Source: Hedera helix (Eukaryota > Streptophyta > Magnoliopsida > Apiales > Araliaceae). From it: a DNA stretch of 64,000 nucleotides. Both the position numbers and the translations under genes were made by a program. Positions 12,051 to 22,719 of this stretch are shown here, one piece after another. Every line of letters begins with the position of its first letter. Within the stretch, counting starts at the first letter, position 1. Location of the stretch: assembly GCA_947179155.2 (NCBI GenBank), contig OX359270.1, forward strand, positions 26,003,556 through 26,067,555, read 5' to 3'. The notes under the pieces are model-generated. The model was not told where the DNA came from, did not search any database, and worked only from the letters and a program-made list of their open reading frames with translations.

Positions 12051-12289
12051 GCTCCATAAACCTCCTAACTTATCCAAATCCTAATAGGATTTACAATTAA
12101 AAATAAAAGAAAAATAAAATAATTATTGTCCTAACCCTAATTGGAAGTCTAAATAAAATATTAAAAATAAAATAAATAATTAATGCTTCCTTTTCCAAAT
12201 TAAACTTGGACTTTTATTCTACTGATTTGTTGCATTGCAGTGTAGGAAATCCAAAATAAGGAAGGAAAGGGAACAAAACTGCTGCTCTC

Positions 12290-12530
12290 CGCACTGCCAC
12301 GTGGCAAGGAGAGAGAAAGAAAGAAGCAGCCGCCATGCCAGCTGTCCCTGCTTTTATTACCGTTGGCGCGTGCGTCACACGCGCCTGATACAACTGCACC
12401 CGGCCGCGCATTGCGCGGACTGCTTTTGATTTTTTCTAGCCCAAAACGGCGTCGTTCTGATCCGCACGGCAATTCCTTCCCCGCGCCATGCGCGGACGCC
12501 TGTGTTTCCGGTTAATTACCATTATGTCAC
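12290..12530 (-). promoter_or_regulatory. CG-rich U3 patch of element A 5' LTR
   Basis: This is a GC-rich island in an otherwise AT-rich LTR, about 250 bp upstream of the TATA box. It holds the near-perfect palindrome CCGCGCATTGCGCGG at 12404-12418, a variant at 12480, and an ACGGCGTCGTT motif at 12445. Equivalent patches occur in all relatives. A promoter/enhancer role is inferred. Confidence 0.55.
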
Positions 12531-12841
12531 CTGATCTTTGCAGATTTTACAAATTTTCCCCCCAAAGCTTATTTTCCTACAAAATAAAATAAATAAAAAT
12601 AATATAAAAATCCTAAAAACACATAATAATAAATAAAACACCTAAAATAAATAAAAACACATAAATAAAAAGAAATATAAAAATACTATAAAATTACCTA
12701 AATTAACATAAATTAACTAAAATCCTATAAAACCAATTAAAATCAAAATAAGTTAAATAATTAAACATTTAAGCACATAATAAATATAAAAACTAAGTAT
12801 TAGGGAATAAAAATATCGTATAATTTAACCCTATCAGTTTT

Positions 12842-13183
12842 CCAAGGTTTGCTCATCATTAGACATGAGATAAGAGAGTTCTCATTAGAGACATTACAAC
12901 AATGGTCTGGGAGTTTCTGTTAATAAGCAACTGCAGAGTCTACTGATACCCTTTAAAAAGATGACCAAAATTTCTTCCTATACTAATAAAGTAGAAACAA
13001 TTTTGTCAAATTTGATTTATGTAATTCCAAGTTGTAATATAATCAGCTAATTTTATACTCAGTATTGTTCTCCAAAATGAGTTCAACTTTCTAGTGGTGA
13101 CTGAAAATGACATATTTTCATGTTTAACGACACAATTTCATTACTATGTCACCATTACTAAATTAAGCACTCGTTATATTTAA
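12842..13183. other. Intergenic, no gene recognised
   Basis: AT-rich sequence right of the element A target duplication. I see no open frame, repeat or motif that can be supported. Confidence 0.5.
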
Positions 13184-13776
13184 GCTGTGTTTATTTGCAA
13201 AAATAGAGAGATAGAGCTATTTGTACAAATTTAATACTATTACGGACTATTTTATCTCATGATTAATTCTCTATTTAATCTCATGAATTAGTTCTTATCA
13301 TTTCTAAGGTCATTTGATATCTTAAAAGAAATTATATAATACCACCTCTTCTCCAAGATTATAATCCATCATCAATAGTTCATTATTTAATCCACACTAT
13401 TTATTCTCATAGATCGTTTATTTGCAAAAATGATAGTTGAAATAAGACTCTTTCTAGTTTTTTTTCATGTCCAAAAAGAGAAAATAAAAAAGATATGACT
13501 ATTTGTATAAATTTATTATTACTACGGACTATTTTATATCATAATTAGTTTATTATTTAATCTATAAACTATCTGTTATCATTTTTAAGGTCATTTGATA
13601 TCTTAAAAGGAAGATTATATAATACCACATTTTTATTTAGAATTATAATCCCACAACAAATGGCCTTAGAAATGATTAAATATAGTTCATGAGATTAATG
13701 GACTAATTATTAGATAAAATAATAAATTAGTACAAATAATCCTATTTCATCCATAACTTTTGCAAACAAACATGTT
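13184..13776. mobile_element. Foldback MITE, composite of two related copies
   Basis: It starts gctgtgtttatttgcaaaaat and ends with the inverse (acttttgcaaacaaacatg). A second internal start, gatcgtttatttgcaaaaat, is at 13413. The blocks ggactattttatctcat, ttcaaggtcatttgatatctt-like and tataataccac occur in both halves and again in the MITE at 26435-26711. This looks like a copy inserted into, or duplicated beside, another. The superfamily is not assigned. Confidence 0.65.
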
Positions 13777-14309
13777 TCAGGAGTATAAATAAATAATTTA
13801 TTATATCATCTCTTTAAGTGTTAGCCTTGTTCATAGTAAAATTTTGCCATCAGAATTTCCAAACCATATGATATACTTGGTCACTGCAGTTATCACAACT
13901 GGTACACGAAAAACTTGATGGCACCAAAAACCATCATGAAGTAGACCCTTCATTCATGAAAAGAAAATGCAGGCTGCTGCGCAATACTTATTCCACGAAG
14001 TTAACTTCACTTTCCACTTGAGTACAAATTAGTCAACCCTTACCTCCACTAGATAACAAAGAGATGAACAAATCGAAGCTGCCTCGCCCACAAATGGCAC
14101 AAAGAAAATTCTGTATGAGTAGGCAATCTTCTCATCAGTACTATAGGTGAGACAAATAAATGGAGATATGAACTAGCAAAAGATATATACGCAGTCTATG
14201 CAGATTGCACACTGAACAAGCCTAATCACAAGTATAGAAGAAAACTAGAGGGAACTGCTAAGAACACTTTTAAACTAACTTATGTATTTCATCGTTCAAC
14301 AGGAAAAAT
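13777..14309. other. Intergenic, no gene recognised
   Basis: Sequence downstream of the receptor-kinase pseudogene. No supported feature is seen. Confidence 0.45.
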
Positions 14310-14613
14310 CAAATACAAGCTTCATTTTAAATTTAGGGATACATTTCTAAAACTGACGACTTTTAAGAAATTTTTTATTTTTCCAAACATATCACTAACA
14401 CTGTTCAAAAAATAGTGGTGGTGACATGATAGCATTCATTTTACCTGGAATGTAAGTAATGACATGTTAGGAATTCATGTCAATTTATACTCATGTAAGT
14501 AATGACATGTTAGGAATTTCATGTCAACTTGTACTCTAAAATTAAAATGTATCTCTAATTTTGAAATGAACTAAAAAGGAATGTATATCTCTAATTTTTG
14601 GAATAGAGGGAGT
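14310..14613. mobile_element. Probable Stowaway-like element abutting the receptor-kinase 3' end
   Basis: The right end (ttttggaatagagggagta) matches the inverse of a Stowaway terminus. Subterminal repeats of the type attagagatacat occur several times, including tttagggatacattt at about 14333. The left end is uncertain. It carries a tandem duplication at 14450-14536. Confidence 0.45.
14450..14536. repeat. 43/44-bp tandem duplication
   Basis: Two adjacent copies, 14450-14492 and 14493-14536, both begin atgtaagtaatgacatgtta and end tactc. They differ at about three positions. Confidence 0.85.
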
Positions 14614-16256
14614 ACAATGTAGATCAACATCCATTGTCTTGGTCCTGATAGAATTGATGCCACTGGAGGAGCCGATTCCCTTGGATTGGCTTCCAAAACA
14701 GTCCCAATGTTAAACATACTTGAGAATTCAAAATTTGTTATAGGTTCCATATCTGTTAAACCCTCTAGGATACTCACAACCATGGATATAAATGGCCTCC
14801 AAGAATGAGGTAGTAGACACCAGATAGCAACCTTTATCATCTCCACCGCTGCTTCTGTATTGGCCTGCAAAGCCTCATCAACTAACTCAGCATGTTGATC
14901 AGCTTCTGCCTTTATCCTCGCTAAATCTATTAGTGGGTCAATTTCTGCGGAGACTATATTTTTTCTACCCCACATAATTTCCAACATCACAACACCAAAG
15001 CTATAGACATCAACCTTAGTTGAAATATATCTTCTTCTAAACAACTCAGGAGCTACATATCCAAGTGTTCCCTTAGCTCTGTTCAAAAACAATTTGGCCA
15101 ACCCAAAATCTGCAATCTTGACATTAAATACTTCGTCTAGAAGGATATTTTGGGGTTTAATGTCAAAGTGAATAACATGTGGATTGTAGTGAACATGGAG
15201 ATATTCAAGTCCTTTGGAAATGCCAAGAATGATTTTATGTCTAGTTTCCCATATAAGAGTTTGTGCTCAGTTTTGATGGAAAATCTATTTATCCAAAGAC
15301 CCATTGGCAAAATGCTTGTATACAAGCCTATTAGACAAGTAACCAATTAGTCTCACCAAATTAGAATGGCGAATACTTCCTATTTTGACAGCTTCAGCAC
15401 AAACTTCTTTCCCTCTTTGGGTTTTCCAGGCGTTTTACTGCAATTTTAGTTCCATTTTGCAGATTTCCTTCGAACACAGATTTGAATCCTCCTTGACCAA
15501 GTTTTACTCAAAAATCCGGAGTGGCAGGCCCCAATTCTTCCCCAGTGAATATTGTCAATCCTTCAATGAACTTATGTTCACCTTCTTCGTCGATATCTTC
15601 AACTTTCTTTACCATCACTACATAATAGTAGCGCGTCCCAGCAACAAGACAAAAAAACAAAAGCCCAGCTGAAAGAGTTGGTATCAGTATTTGAATAAAA
15701 GAAGATGATGATTTAGATTTTGGCGGTTCTCTAGTAGGTGGCGTTTGGACCTTGAGGAAAGTAAAATATCTATAACCATCCTCTGCTTCAGCAGTCATCA
15801 TTGACAGGAGCTATAAGACTAAAGAACAGTTACCTGACGAGATACTGCCCCGTTGGCTGCAAAACAGGGCAGCTATACAAGAACAGTTGTTCAAACAAGC
15901 CCTTTTGCAGCTCTCTGCATAGACTTTCAACAGCGAGGGGATGAAATTAAAATACATAACATCTGGAAGATCAAGAAATGTGTGGAGGTGGGAGTGTTGG
16001 CAGGACAAAGGGATAACAGGAGCACATCCCATCTGAGGTTGTCCAGGGGTCCACCTGACTAAAACAAGTTGAATTTTCAACCCCCAGAGGACAATCACAT
16101 ATTCCCTTGGAGCAAACTCCATACTTCCCACATACAGTGGCGTAACTACAGTCACCTTTGTAAGCTTCGTTCTGCCTAAGAATACCTTGATCAGACATGG
16201 CATAGTATTTTAGATGCTCATCTGGCTCCAACTTTATGAAGTCATCCATACGAGAC
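14590..16256 (-). pseudogene. Receptor-kinase piece 3: EGF/PAN region, transmembrane helix, kinase
   Basis: From 16256 the frame reads SRMDDFIKLEPDEHLKYY, then the EGF-like CSYATVCGKYGVCSKGICDC. A frameshift near 16080 leads to PAN-like sequence ESCKRACLNNCSCIAALF. The frame 15801-15508 contains a hydrophobic helix (ILIPTLSAGLLFFCLVAGT) and a juxtamembrane part. Kinase motifs follow with stops and shifts: GQGGF nucleotide loop and IAVKRL lysine at about 15490-15430; HFDIKPQNILLD catalytic loop at about 15170-15135; DFG at 15110-15102; GTLGYVAPELF; DVYSFGVVMLEI. The catalytic loop has HFD instead of HRD/HCD. The frame 15101-14571 runs through the usual SGPR terminus and continues into MITE sequence. 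Confidence 0.88.
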
Positions 16257-17365
16257 TGTAACACCCCGAACATGCTACAGGCCCGAAGTGTTACACGCCG
16301 TAAGCCCAAAGGCTCGCAAGGCAACAATATCAATAGAGTGCAGCTCAAACAATAAAAACTCAATAGTAATCCCAAATTAAAACCCAAAAATAATCATCTT
16401 TCAAAATCAATTCAAATGAATAGCAAATTAAATATCAAATTCGTAAAACAGAGACGCAGCTCTCAACACTAAGAGTTTTTATCAACAATTCAATGACAAA
16501 AAGAAATAAACGTTCTAAACTAAACTTCAGTTATCCAAAATGTATCAAGCAAGTGCGCTGCTATAAACGATGTAACCTGTAAAAATTTAATATAAGGGGT
16601 GAACGGTAAAACTCAACAAGTGACAATCTTCACTATTTAGGAGGATCAAGTACAATTTCCAAAACATCTTTTTCGAAATAACTTTTTGTCAATAACAATA
16701 GTAACTATAGTTTCAAAATTAAAACAATTTATAACAAAGGGAATTCACATTCAAAAATGATTTTGATATATACAATATATCTTTTAATCCACAACCTTAA
16801 CGACTAAGGTTACAATAGCCTTGTAACACGGCCCAAAAATTCGATAATGTCAATGATCACGCACTCTACTAAGAGATCTATGAAGCACGCTCCCTGAAGG
16901 GCATCTAAAGGTGTGCACCTTAGTAGGTCCTATATAGCTTCGAAACTAACATGAAACACTAACGGGTTCTATACATAGTCGGACCGAGGATTTCAAAAAT
17001 ATTTCACAATCTCATCAATATTCAAAACTATACTTATTTCACAGTTCAAAATCATATATTCTATTCAACAGTTCAAAAATAAATACTTGATCTGAAGTTT
17101 GAAATAACTGAACATAACATTTAATTTAAATGGAAGCGTTTAATAAAACATAATAAATTTTGAAATCATACATTTAGGCATTCGGGTAATTACCAAGGCA
17201 TACATAAAAGTAAACAATAATTTAAAAATACTAAATAGTTCGAAAGCCACTTACCTCGATATTGCGAAACACAAAATTGAATAGCCGAACAAATCCTAAA
17301 TATAATTTCACAAAGGAGAAAATAAAACTTATTAGGATATATATCTTAGCTCTCATACTCCTGAC
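16257..17365 (-). repeat. 3' LTR of the gag-only element
   Basis: Starts tgtaacaccccgaacatgct on the plus strand and matches 19834-20937 along its length with scattered substitutions. Small indels are visible, for example the stretch around the ctactaagagat segment at 16865. Confidence 0.9.
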
Positions 17366-18523
17366 TCTGTTATTATACACACTCATGCTTTATTACAACT
17401 CAACTCACATTTATATTCAAAACTTGATATCTTAGAAATTTAAATAGATCATAAACTTTTAGGTGGTAAAAAATATAATACTTTCCAAATAATTAACATT
17501 CTGTCATAAATAAAATAAAATAAAAACCTTATAAACATTTAAAATAATTTATTAGTACCTGAAATATACATATATCCACATAAGTACTGCTATGACATTT
17601 GGCTTAACCCATTCCCACATTATATATATATATATATCATTACACTGAGTTAGGAAAAGCACAAACGCCACATGTATATATAATATGTGTACATATACAC
17701 CACATATATGTATACATAAAATCATCCCATTAATTATACATGGTAAACACACTGACACCAACCATTGCACACATATATAATAGGCATAATATATCTCTTA
17801 CCCACACACGCATATATATGTTATACATAAAGGCATGGAAGTCAATTTATAAATATACGATATACACACCAATAAAATTACAAAATTTACGATTCTATTC
17901 TGACTAAAGTTTTGCGCATATTCATACAAAAATATCATTATATACATATACAGGTATATCTATTATTAATACCACACTCCACAAAAATATATACATATAT
18001 ACGTTTTTTTTTAAAAAATAAAATAAATTAATCATTTGTTTTTACATAAAATATATACATAATATATTTTCATGATCTTCTTCTTGTTAAAACCATTGTT
18101 TCAAAATAAAATCATACATATATAATACAAGTATCATCTCATAATTGAAAAAGAAGGGTTTGCTTTTACGTTTTTTATTTTTCTTCTTCACTATTTTGCA
18201 ATACTCTAAAGCCAAATAGTTTTTACGTTCTTTTCAATTCTCTCTCTTATACATATATATTATGAATCCTATTATTAATAGGTTTTTTATCAATTAGGTA
18301 GTTAAATTATTTTCAAATTCTAAATACTTATCTTTTCATGATTAGTTATTTATCTAATAAAATATTTATATTATCTTATTTTATTTACCTATTTATTTAT
18401 TACCTTAAAATATCCGTGTGATACATTCTACCCACCTTAAAAGAATTTGGTCCTCCAAATCCTCAAATCATAATTATAAAAAAAAAATAACACGAATATT
18501 ACGTGTTTAAAGAACTTTTCTAT
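17366..18523. other. Non-coding interior of the gag-only element, pol position
   Basis: Very AT-rich with many tatata/acatatat runs. No frame resembles RT or integrase, which normally occupy this position. The 72-aa minus frame at 17552-17770 is low complexity. Confidence 0.65.
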
Positions 18524-18829
18524 TTAATTATTAAGCACAAATAACAAAAAAGTTGCATATCTTAATACTGGTTGCCTGAAAGCTGAAACACATGTCCTCG
18601 AGTTAACCTTGGACTTGATATGATTACATCGTCCTTCTTTGCATCTCTTTTTTGGTGGAGGGTTCTTGGAGTATTGTGCAATCTTATGGCCAAACTCTCC
18701 ACAATGAAAACACGCTCCCGTATTCCAACGACATTCGTTGTCTGGGTGGTTCTTACCACATCTCGAACACTTCAATTTGTTCCCTTGATCCCATTGGTTC
18801 CCTCTAAACCTAGTGGTTTGGGTATTCAA
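18524..18829 (-). CDS. Zinc-knuckle end of gag in the gag-only element
   Basis: This nucleocapsid-like segment has two Cys/His clusters: CSRCGKNHPDNEC and CFHCGEFGHKIAQY. In the second the last cysteine of CX2CX4HX4C is replaced by tyrosine. It follows the capsid frame after a short frameshifted gap (18830-18862). The tail is basic (PPPKKRCKEGRC). It probably belonged to one gag protein with 18863-19534. Confidence 0.8.
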   Translation of the reverse strand: MNTQTTRFRGNQWDQGNKLKCSRCGKNHPDNECRWNTGACFHCGEFGHKIAQYSKNPPPKKRCKEGRCNHIKSKVNSRTCVSAFRQPVLRYATFLLFVLNN

Positions 18830-18862
18830 CTTTTTCGCGGGTCCCCAATTGCTCGACTCTCC

Positions 18863-19534
18863 CTATGGCTCTTCCCTTTTGTTATTCTTTCCTTTCTCCA
18901 TTTCTGCTAAACCCTTCTCAATTACTAACGCCTTATTGAGCACCGCATCATATGTGGACAACTCAAAAGACGTCACACCATGTCTTATGTCGGCCCGTAA
19001 CCCATTTTCCAACCTACACGCCTTTGTCTCCTCATTTGCCACCAAGGTCGATGCATACTTGGCTAGTTTCATGAATTCGGCTTCATATTGAGCAACTGTC
19101 TTACTCCCTTGTTCGAGTCTAATGAATTCCCTCTCTTTTTGTGCCCGAATCGTTCTTAGAAAGTACTTGTTGGTAAATACTTCCTTGAACAAGGTCCAAG
19201 TGTAGGGTTCAGAATTTCTTTCGTGCTTCCTTTTCTCCATAAGCCACCAATCATATGTCCCACCCTGAAGTTGGTAAACCGCTAATGTCACCTTATTAGT
19301 TTCAGTACTTCCTAACAAGTCAAAGACCTTCTCCATTTCTTGAATCCACTTCTCAACTATAGTAGGGTCCGTAGCCCTTTCAAAGATTAGGGGGTTCAAT
19401 CGCTTGAATTCCGCTACTATACCACGTTGCCCAGGCTGTTGATTCTGTACTAGTTGGGCTAAGGTATTAGCTAGTTGAGCCATATCACCAGCGCCACTAT
19501 TGTTGTTAGTAGGGTTGCTTCTTCTAGGCGACAT
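18863..19534 (-). CDS. Gag (capsid domain) of the gag-only element
   Basis: A retrotransposon gag domain of the chromovirus (Tekay/Del) kind. It begins MSPRRSNP, followed by MAQLANTLAQLVQNQQ, then RLNPLIFERATDPTIVEKWI, LLGSTETNKVTLAVYQLQG, WTLFKEVFTNKYF, REFIRLEQGSKTVAQYEAEF, and a terminal LNKALVIEKGLAEMEKGK helix. The frame is open upstream to 19570, but the ATG at 19534 fits the family start better. It lies 284 bp inside the 5' LTR's primer site. The domain is intact, unlike most coding pieces in the window. Confidence 0.88.
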   Translation of the reverse strand: MSPRRSNPTNNNSGAGDMAQLANTLAQLVQNQQPGQRGIVAEFKRLNPLIFERATDPTIVEKWIQEMEKVFDLLGSTETNKVTLAVYQLQGGTYDWWLMEKRKHERNSEPYTWTLFKEVFTNKYFLRTIRAQKEREFIRLEQGSKTVAQYEAEFMKLAKYASTLVANEETKACRLENGLRADIRHGVTSFELSTYDAVLNKALVIEKGLAEMEKGKNNKREEP

Positions 19535-19817
19535 TTTCCTACACAAAAAACAATCCCTACTCAACAACACTATACAAAACTAGTAATGAAAACGGATCAA
19601 AAAGCGCACACATAAATGTAACCAAAAAAAATATAATACCCAATTATAGCCTCGACTACTAAACCAAAAACAATTCAAAAATTTCTTACCTTATTCTATA
19701 TTTAACTTCACACACAATTCTTAAATTTAGCAAAAACTATAACCCACAGCTAACTCCTAAAATCACTCCCCAGGGAATGTGTAGGTTTTTCGACCCAACA
19801 CATTGCAAGTGGCCACT

Positions 19818-19829
19818 GCTCTGATACCA
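19818..19829 (-). promoter_or_regulatory. Primer binding site of the gag-only element, initiator tRNA-Met type
   Basis: The minus strand reads tggtatcagagc, the standard complement of the plant initiator tRNA-Met 3' end, 4 bp inside the 5' LTR. Confidence 0.9.
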
Positions 19830-19833
19830 TCTT

Positions 19834-20937
19834 TGTAACACCCCGAACCTGCTACAGGCCCGAAGTGCTATACGCCACAAGCCCAAAGGCCCACAAGGCA
19901 ACAATATCAATAAAATGCAGCCTAAACAATAACAACTCAATAGTAATCCCAAATTAAAACCCAAAAATAATCATATTTCAAAACCAATTCAAATGAATAA
20001 TAAATTAAATACCAAATTCGAAAAATGGAGACACAACTCCAAACACTAAGAGTTTTTATCAACAATTCAATGACAAAAAGAAATAAACGTTCTAAACTAA
20101 ACTTCAGCTATCCAAAATGTATCAAGCAAGTGCGCAACTATAAACGATGTAACCTGTAAAAATTTAATGTAAGGGGTGAGCGATAAAGCCCAGCAAGTGA
20201 CAATCTTCACTATTTAGGTGGATCAAGTACAATTTGCAAAACACCTTTTTCGAAATAACTTTTTGTCAATAACAATAGTAACTATAGTTTCAAAGTTAAA
20301 ACAATTTATAACAAAGGAAATTCACATTCAGAAATGATTTCGATGTATACAATATAGCTTTTAATCCACAACCTTAACGACTAAGGTTACAATAGCACTG
20401 TAACACGACCCAAAAATTCGATAATGTCAATGATCACGCACTGTATATCTATGAAGCATGCTCCCCGAAGGGCATCTAAAGGTGTGCACCTTAGTAGGTC
20501 CTATATAGCTCCGGAACTAACGTGAAACACTAATGGGTTCTATACATAGTCGGACCGAGGATTTCAAAAATATTTCACAATCTCATCAATATTCAAAACT
20601 ATACTTATTTCACAGTTCAAAATCATATATTATATTTAACAGTTCAAAAATAAATACTTGATCTGAAGTTTGAAATAACAGAACATAACATTTAATTTAA
20701 ATGGAAGCCTTTAATAAAACATAATAAATTTTGAACTCATACATTTAGGCATCCGCATAATTACTAAAGCATACATAAAAGTAAACAATAACTTCAAAAT
20801 ACTAAATAGTTCGAAAGCCACTTACCTCGATATTGCGAAACACAATTAAATAACCGTACAAATCCTAAATATTATTTCACAAAGGAGAAAATAAAACTTA
20901 TTAGGATATATATCCCAGCTCTCATACAGTCCTGACA
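19834..20937 (-). repeat. 5' LTR of the gag-only element
   Basis: Pairs with 16257-17365. The outer end is ambiguous by 13 bp because gtcagga-gtatgagagct-like sequence precedes both copies. It ends tgtaacacccc on the plus strand next to the primer site. Confidence 0.88.
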
Positions 20938-21426
20938 GTACAATGTAAGAGGAATAGCACTCAAAGGACCCAAAAGGAAAATTTAGAGAACCAGAACCAT
21001 GAGGGCAGTGCAAGAGAGTTGCACACAATTGTGGGGGATCAGAATCAAGGAAAGCTTGTAAGCCAACATCAGTCACAACTGAGTAGAACATACCTGTTGA
21101 CGCATTGGAAACTGACATGCTAGAGGTTAACCGGTCACCAACATGCAATTCTTGTAAGCCCATCCAAGTGTTCGTTGGGTGATTATAAGACTGCCAAACC
21201 ACCCCAGGAGTAGAATAGTCGCCATAAATTTTATTACTCATATTGAAACTATTGTTAACAAACATTAGATTTGAATCCTCAAGTAGCACAGTTGTTGCAT
21301 GGAGGCCGGTGGTATTAGTAGACCAAACAAGAGTACCATCTACATCTCTCAATATCAAGTCCCCATAGGCATCAAATTCAAGGGTCACGTTATTTCTCAC
21401 TGTTTGGTCTCTGTTAGCTGTCCAAA
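20938..21426 (-). pseudogene. Receptor-kinase piece 2: second half of lectin domain
   Basis: The frame from 21426 reads out of the LINE target duplication into RDQTVRNNV, then LEFDAYGDLILRDVDGTLVW and STNTTG, TPGVVWQSYNHPTNTWMG, LTSSMSVSNASTGMFYSVVT and SLNFPFGSFECYSSYIV. These are hallmark positions of the bulb-type lectin and adjoining S-domain region. The frame then runs into LTR sequence at 20937. It joins in frame to 25389-25695 across the LINE. Confidence 0.9.
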
Positions 21427-21633
21427 AATTTTTTTAGCAGAACAGACGAAGAAACTTTGTATTACTGAAGGGATCCAAAGAGAATTGGATTGCAATACAT
21501 CGGAGTCTCTGACAGCCCAAACTGAGATGCAATAGGAAACTACAAACCAGGACTTTAACAATAAAGCATAAAAAAGATAGCAAAAAGAAACCATAGTACT
21601 TTAACACACAAAAACTACTTCTGCCACTTCACA

Positions 21634-22716
21634 TCACTCTCTAGCAAGTAGCTTGATCCTTTCAACTGTAATCTTCCAACAAATATATTTATTATCGAAC
21701 ATGTATTGATTTCGAGCTAACCAAATGCACCACAAAGTTGCAGCTCCAATAATCTGGCCTGTCCTTTTATATTTCTTCCCAAAAAACTGCCATTGATACA
21801 CCAAAAGAGGCATAGAGCTTGACTGAGACCATTGAATACCCAGCCAAAGATATATTCTGCACCAGACCCTCGGCACACTAACGAAGTGTAACAGCAGGTT
21901 TCAAACCGAGCATTGCACCATAGACACCAATCTTCATCTAGAGCCAATGGAATTCCTCTACAGATCAAAAAATATTTTACAGGAATGCAATCTTGCACTG
22001 CTAATCATATAAAACTCTGGACTTTTGATGGAACACCCTTACACCAAACTGAATTGACCCATGGAGCCTATCCCCCATCTTTCAAAGCTTCCATTTCTTG
22101 GCTGCATCTTTTAACTGAGAAAACACCACTCTTATCTATACTCCATAAAATTTTATCCTCCAAATCTGAAAACAACTACCTTTTCTAGGATGGATAATAA
22201 ACTTCTCAAGTCATTTTCCTCCAACTCTCTGAGTTGCCTTTGGAAGTCTAATATCCAACAATGTACACCATTAACAACCTGGTAGAACTCCACTAATTTT
22301 CCTTCTTTATTAAACGATAGCTGGTACAATCTTTGAAACTTTTCTTGAAGAAACCCATCTGCTAACCATTTATCCTTCCATAAGTTATTGCTTTTCCTAT
22401 TTCTCACTTTCCATAGCCATTTTTCTTGTTACATAACTCTCTCCAAACCTGGCTGAAGATGTAACTTTAATAAATCCTTCCAAACAATTGATTTGTTTTG
22501 ATTTGGCAAATTGTTAGCACCCATCAGGTTCGAATCTTTAACCCATCCATACTTCTCATACTTCTCACAAACAAGTCTCCATAAGGAATTACTTTCATAG
22601 TTAAACTTCCACAACCACTTACTTAACATTGCCAAAATTTTCTCTCTAATAGAGATGGTTCTCAGTCCTCTGTTTGCTTTACTTTTACAGACTTTCACCC
22701 AACTGACTTTGCACAA
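21634..22716 (-). pseudogene. LINE ORF2 C-terminal region (zf-RVT type)
   Basis: Frames 22716-22429, 22407-22153 and 21998-21634 carry the plant LINE C-terminal region: ILAMLSKWLWKFNYESNSLW, then a Cys-containing end (DEDWCLWCNARFETCCY) and WCIWLARNQYMFDNK. A stop near 22420 and a frameshift near 22150 break it. Confidence 0.8.
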
Positions 22717-22719
22717 AGA

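Larger units (their letters stand above)
11161..12836 (-). repeat. 5' LTR of element A, full length (1676 bp)
   Basis: It runs TG...CA (plus strand tggtgtgacg to ccctatca). It is homologous to the solo LTR at 34692-36360, to both LTRs of element B, and to the LTR of element C. Read in element orientation, U3 starts TGATAGGG, a CG-rich patch follows, and then a TATA box. Confidence 0.93.
6961..12841 (-). mobile_element. Element A: Athila-lineage Ty3/gypsy retrotransposon with target duplications
   Basis: The element proper is 6966-12836, with 5-bp direct repeats gtttt at 6961-6965 and 12837-12841. In minus orientation the order is 5' LTR, tRNA-Asp primer site, gag, protease, RT, start of RNase H, then a 329-bp stump of the 3' LTR. 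The order gag-PR-RT-RH, the tRNA-Asp primer, and protease/gag sequence such as DLGASINVMPYSIYASL place it in the Athila lineage. Integrase, any env-like region, the polypurine tract and the U3 part of the 3' LTR are missing in one deletion. Stops and frameshifts in gag and RT mean it is inactive. Confidence 0.93.
16257..20937 (-). mobile_element. Gag-only LTR retrotransposon (TR-GAG-like) inside the receptor kinase
   Basis: Two LTRs of about 1.1 kb (16257-17365 and 19834-20937) flank 2.47 kb that contains a primer site and a Ty3/gypsy gag but no recognisable protease, RT, RNase H or integrase. In minus orientation the LTRs start near TGAGAGCT or a few bases earlier and end GTGTTACA. I could not identify a clean target duplication. 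Non-autonomous elements with LTRs plus gag are known in plants as TR-GAGs; it would need pol from a partner. A simple pol deletion from a chromovirus is the alternative. Confidence 0.85.

Noticed and set aside
12200..12472. Overlapping ORFs of 60-90 codons on both strands in the CG-rich patch
   Set aside because: They follow from GC content lowering stop-codon frequency. Homologous LTRs do not keep the frames.
16257..16387. An ORF start in the LTR reading into the receptor kinase (138-aa frame)
   Set aside because: The first part is LTR sequence, also seen at 19737-19964; the fusion is a by-product of the insertion.
17552..17770. Hydrophobic 72-aa ORF in the gag-only element
   Set aside because: Low-complexity at/ac repeats generate it; no conserved features.
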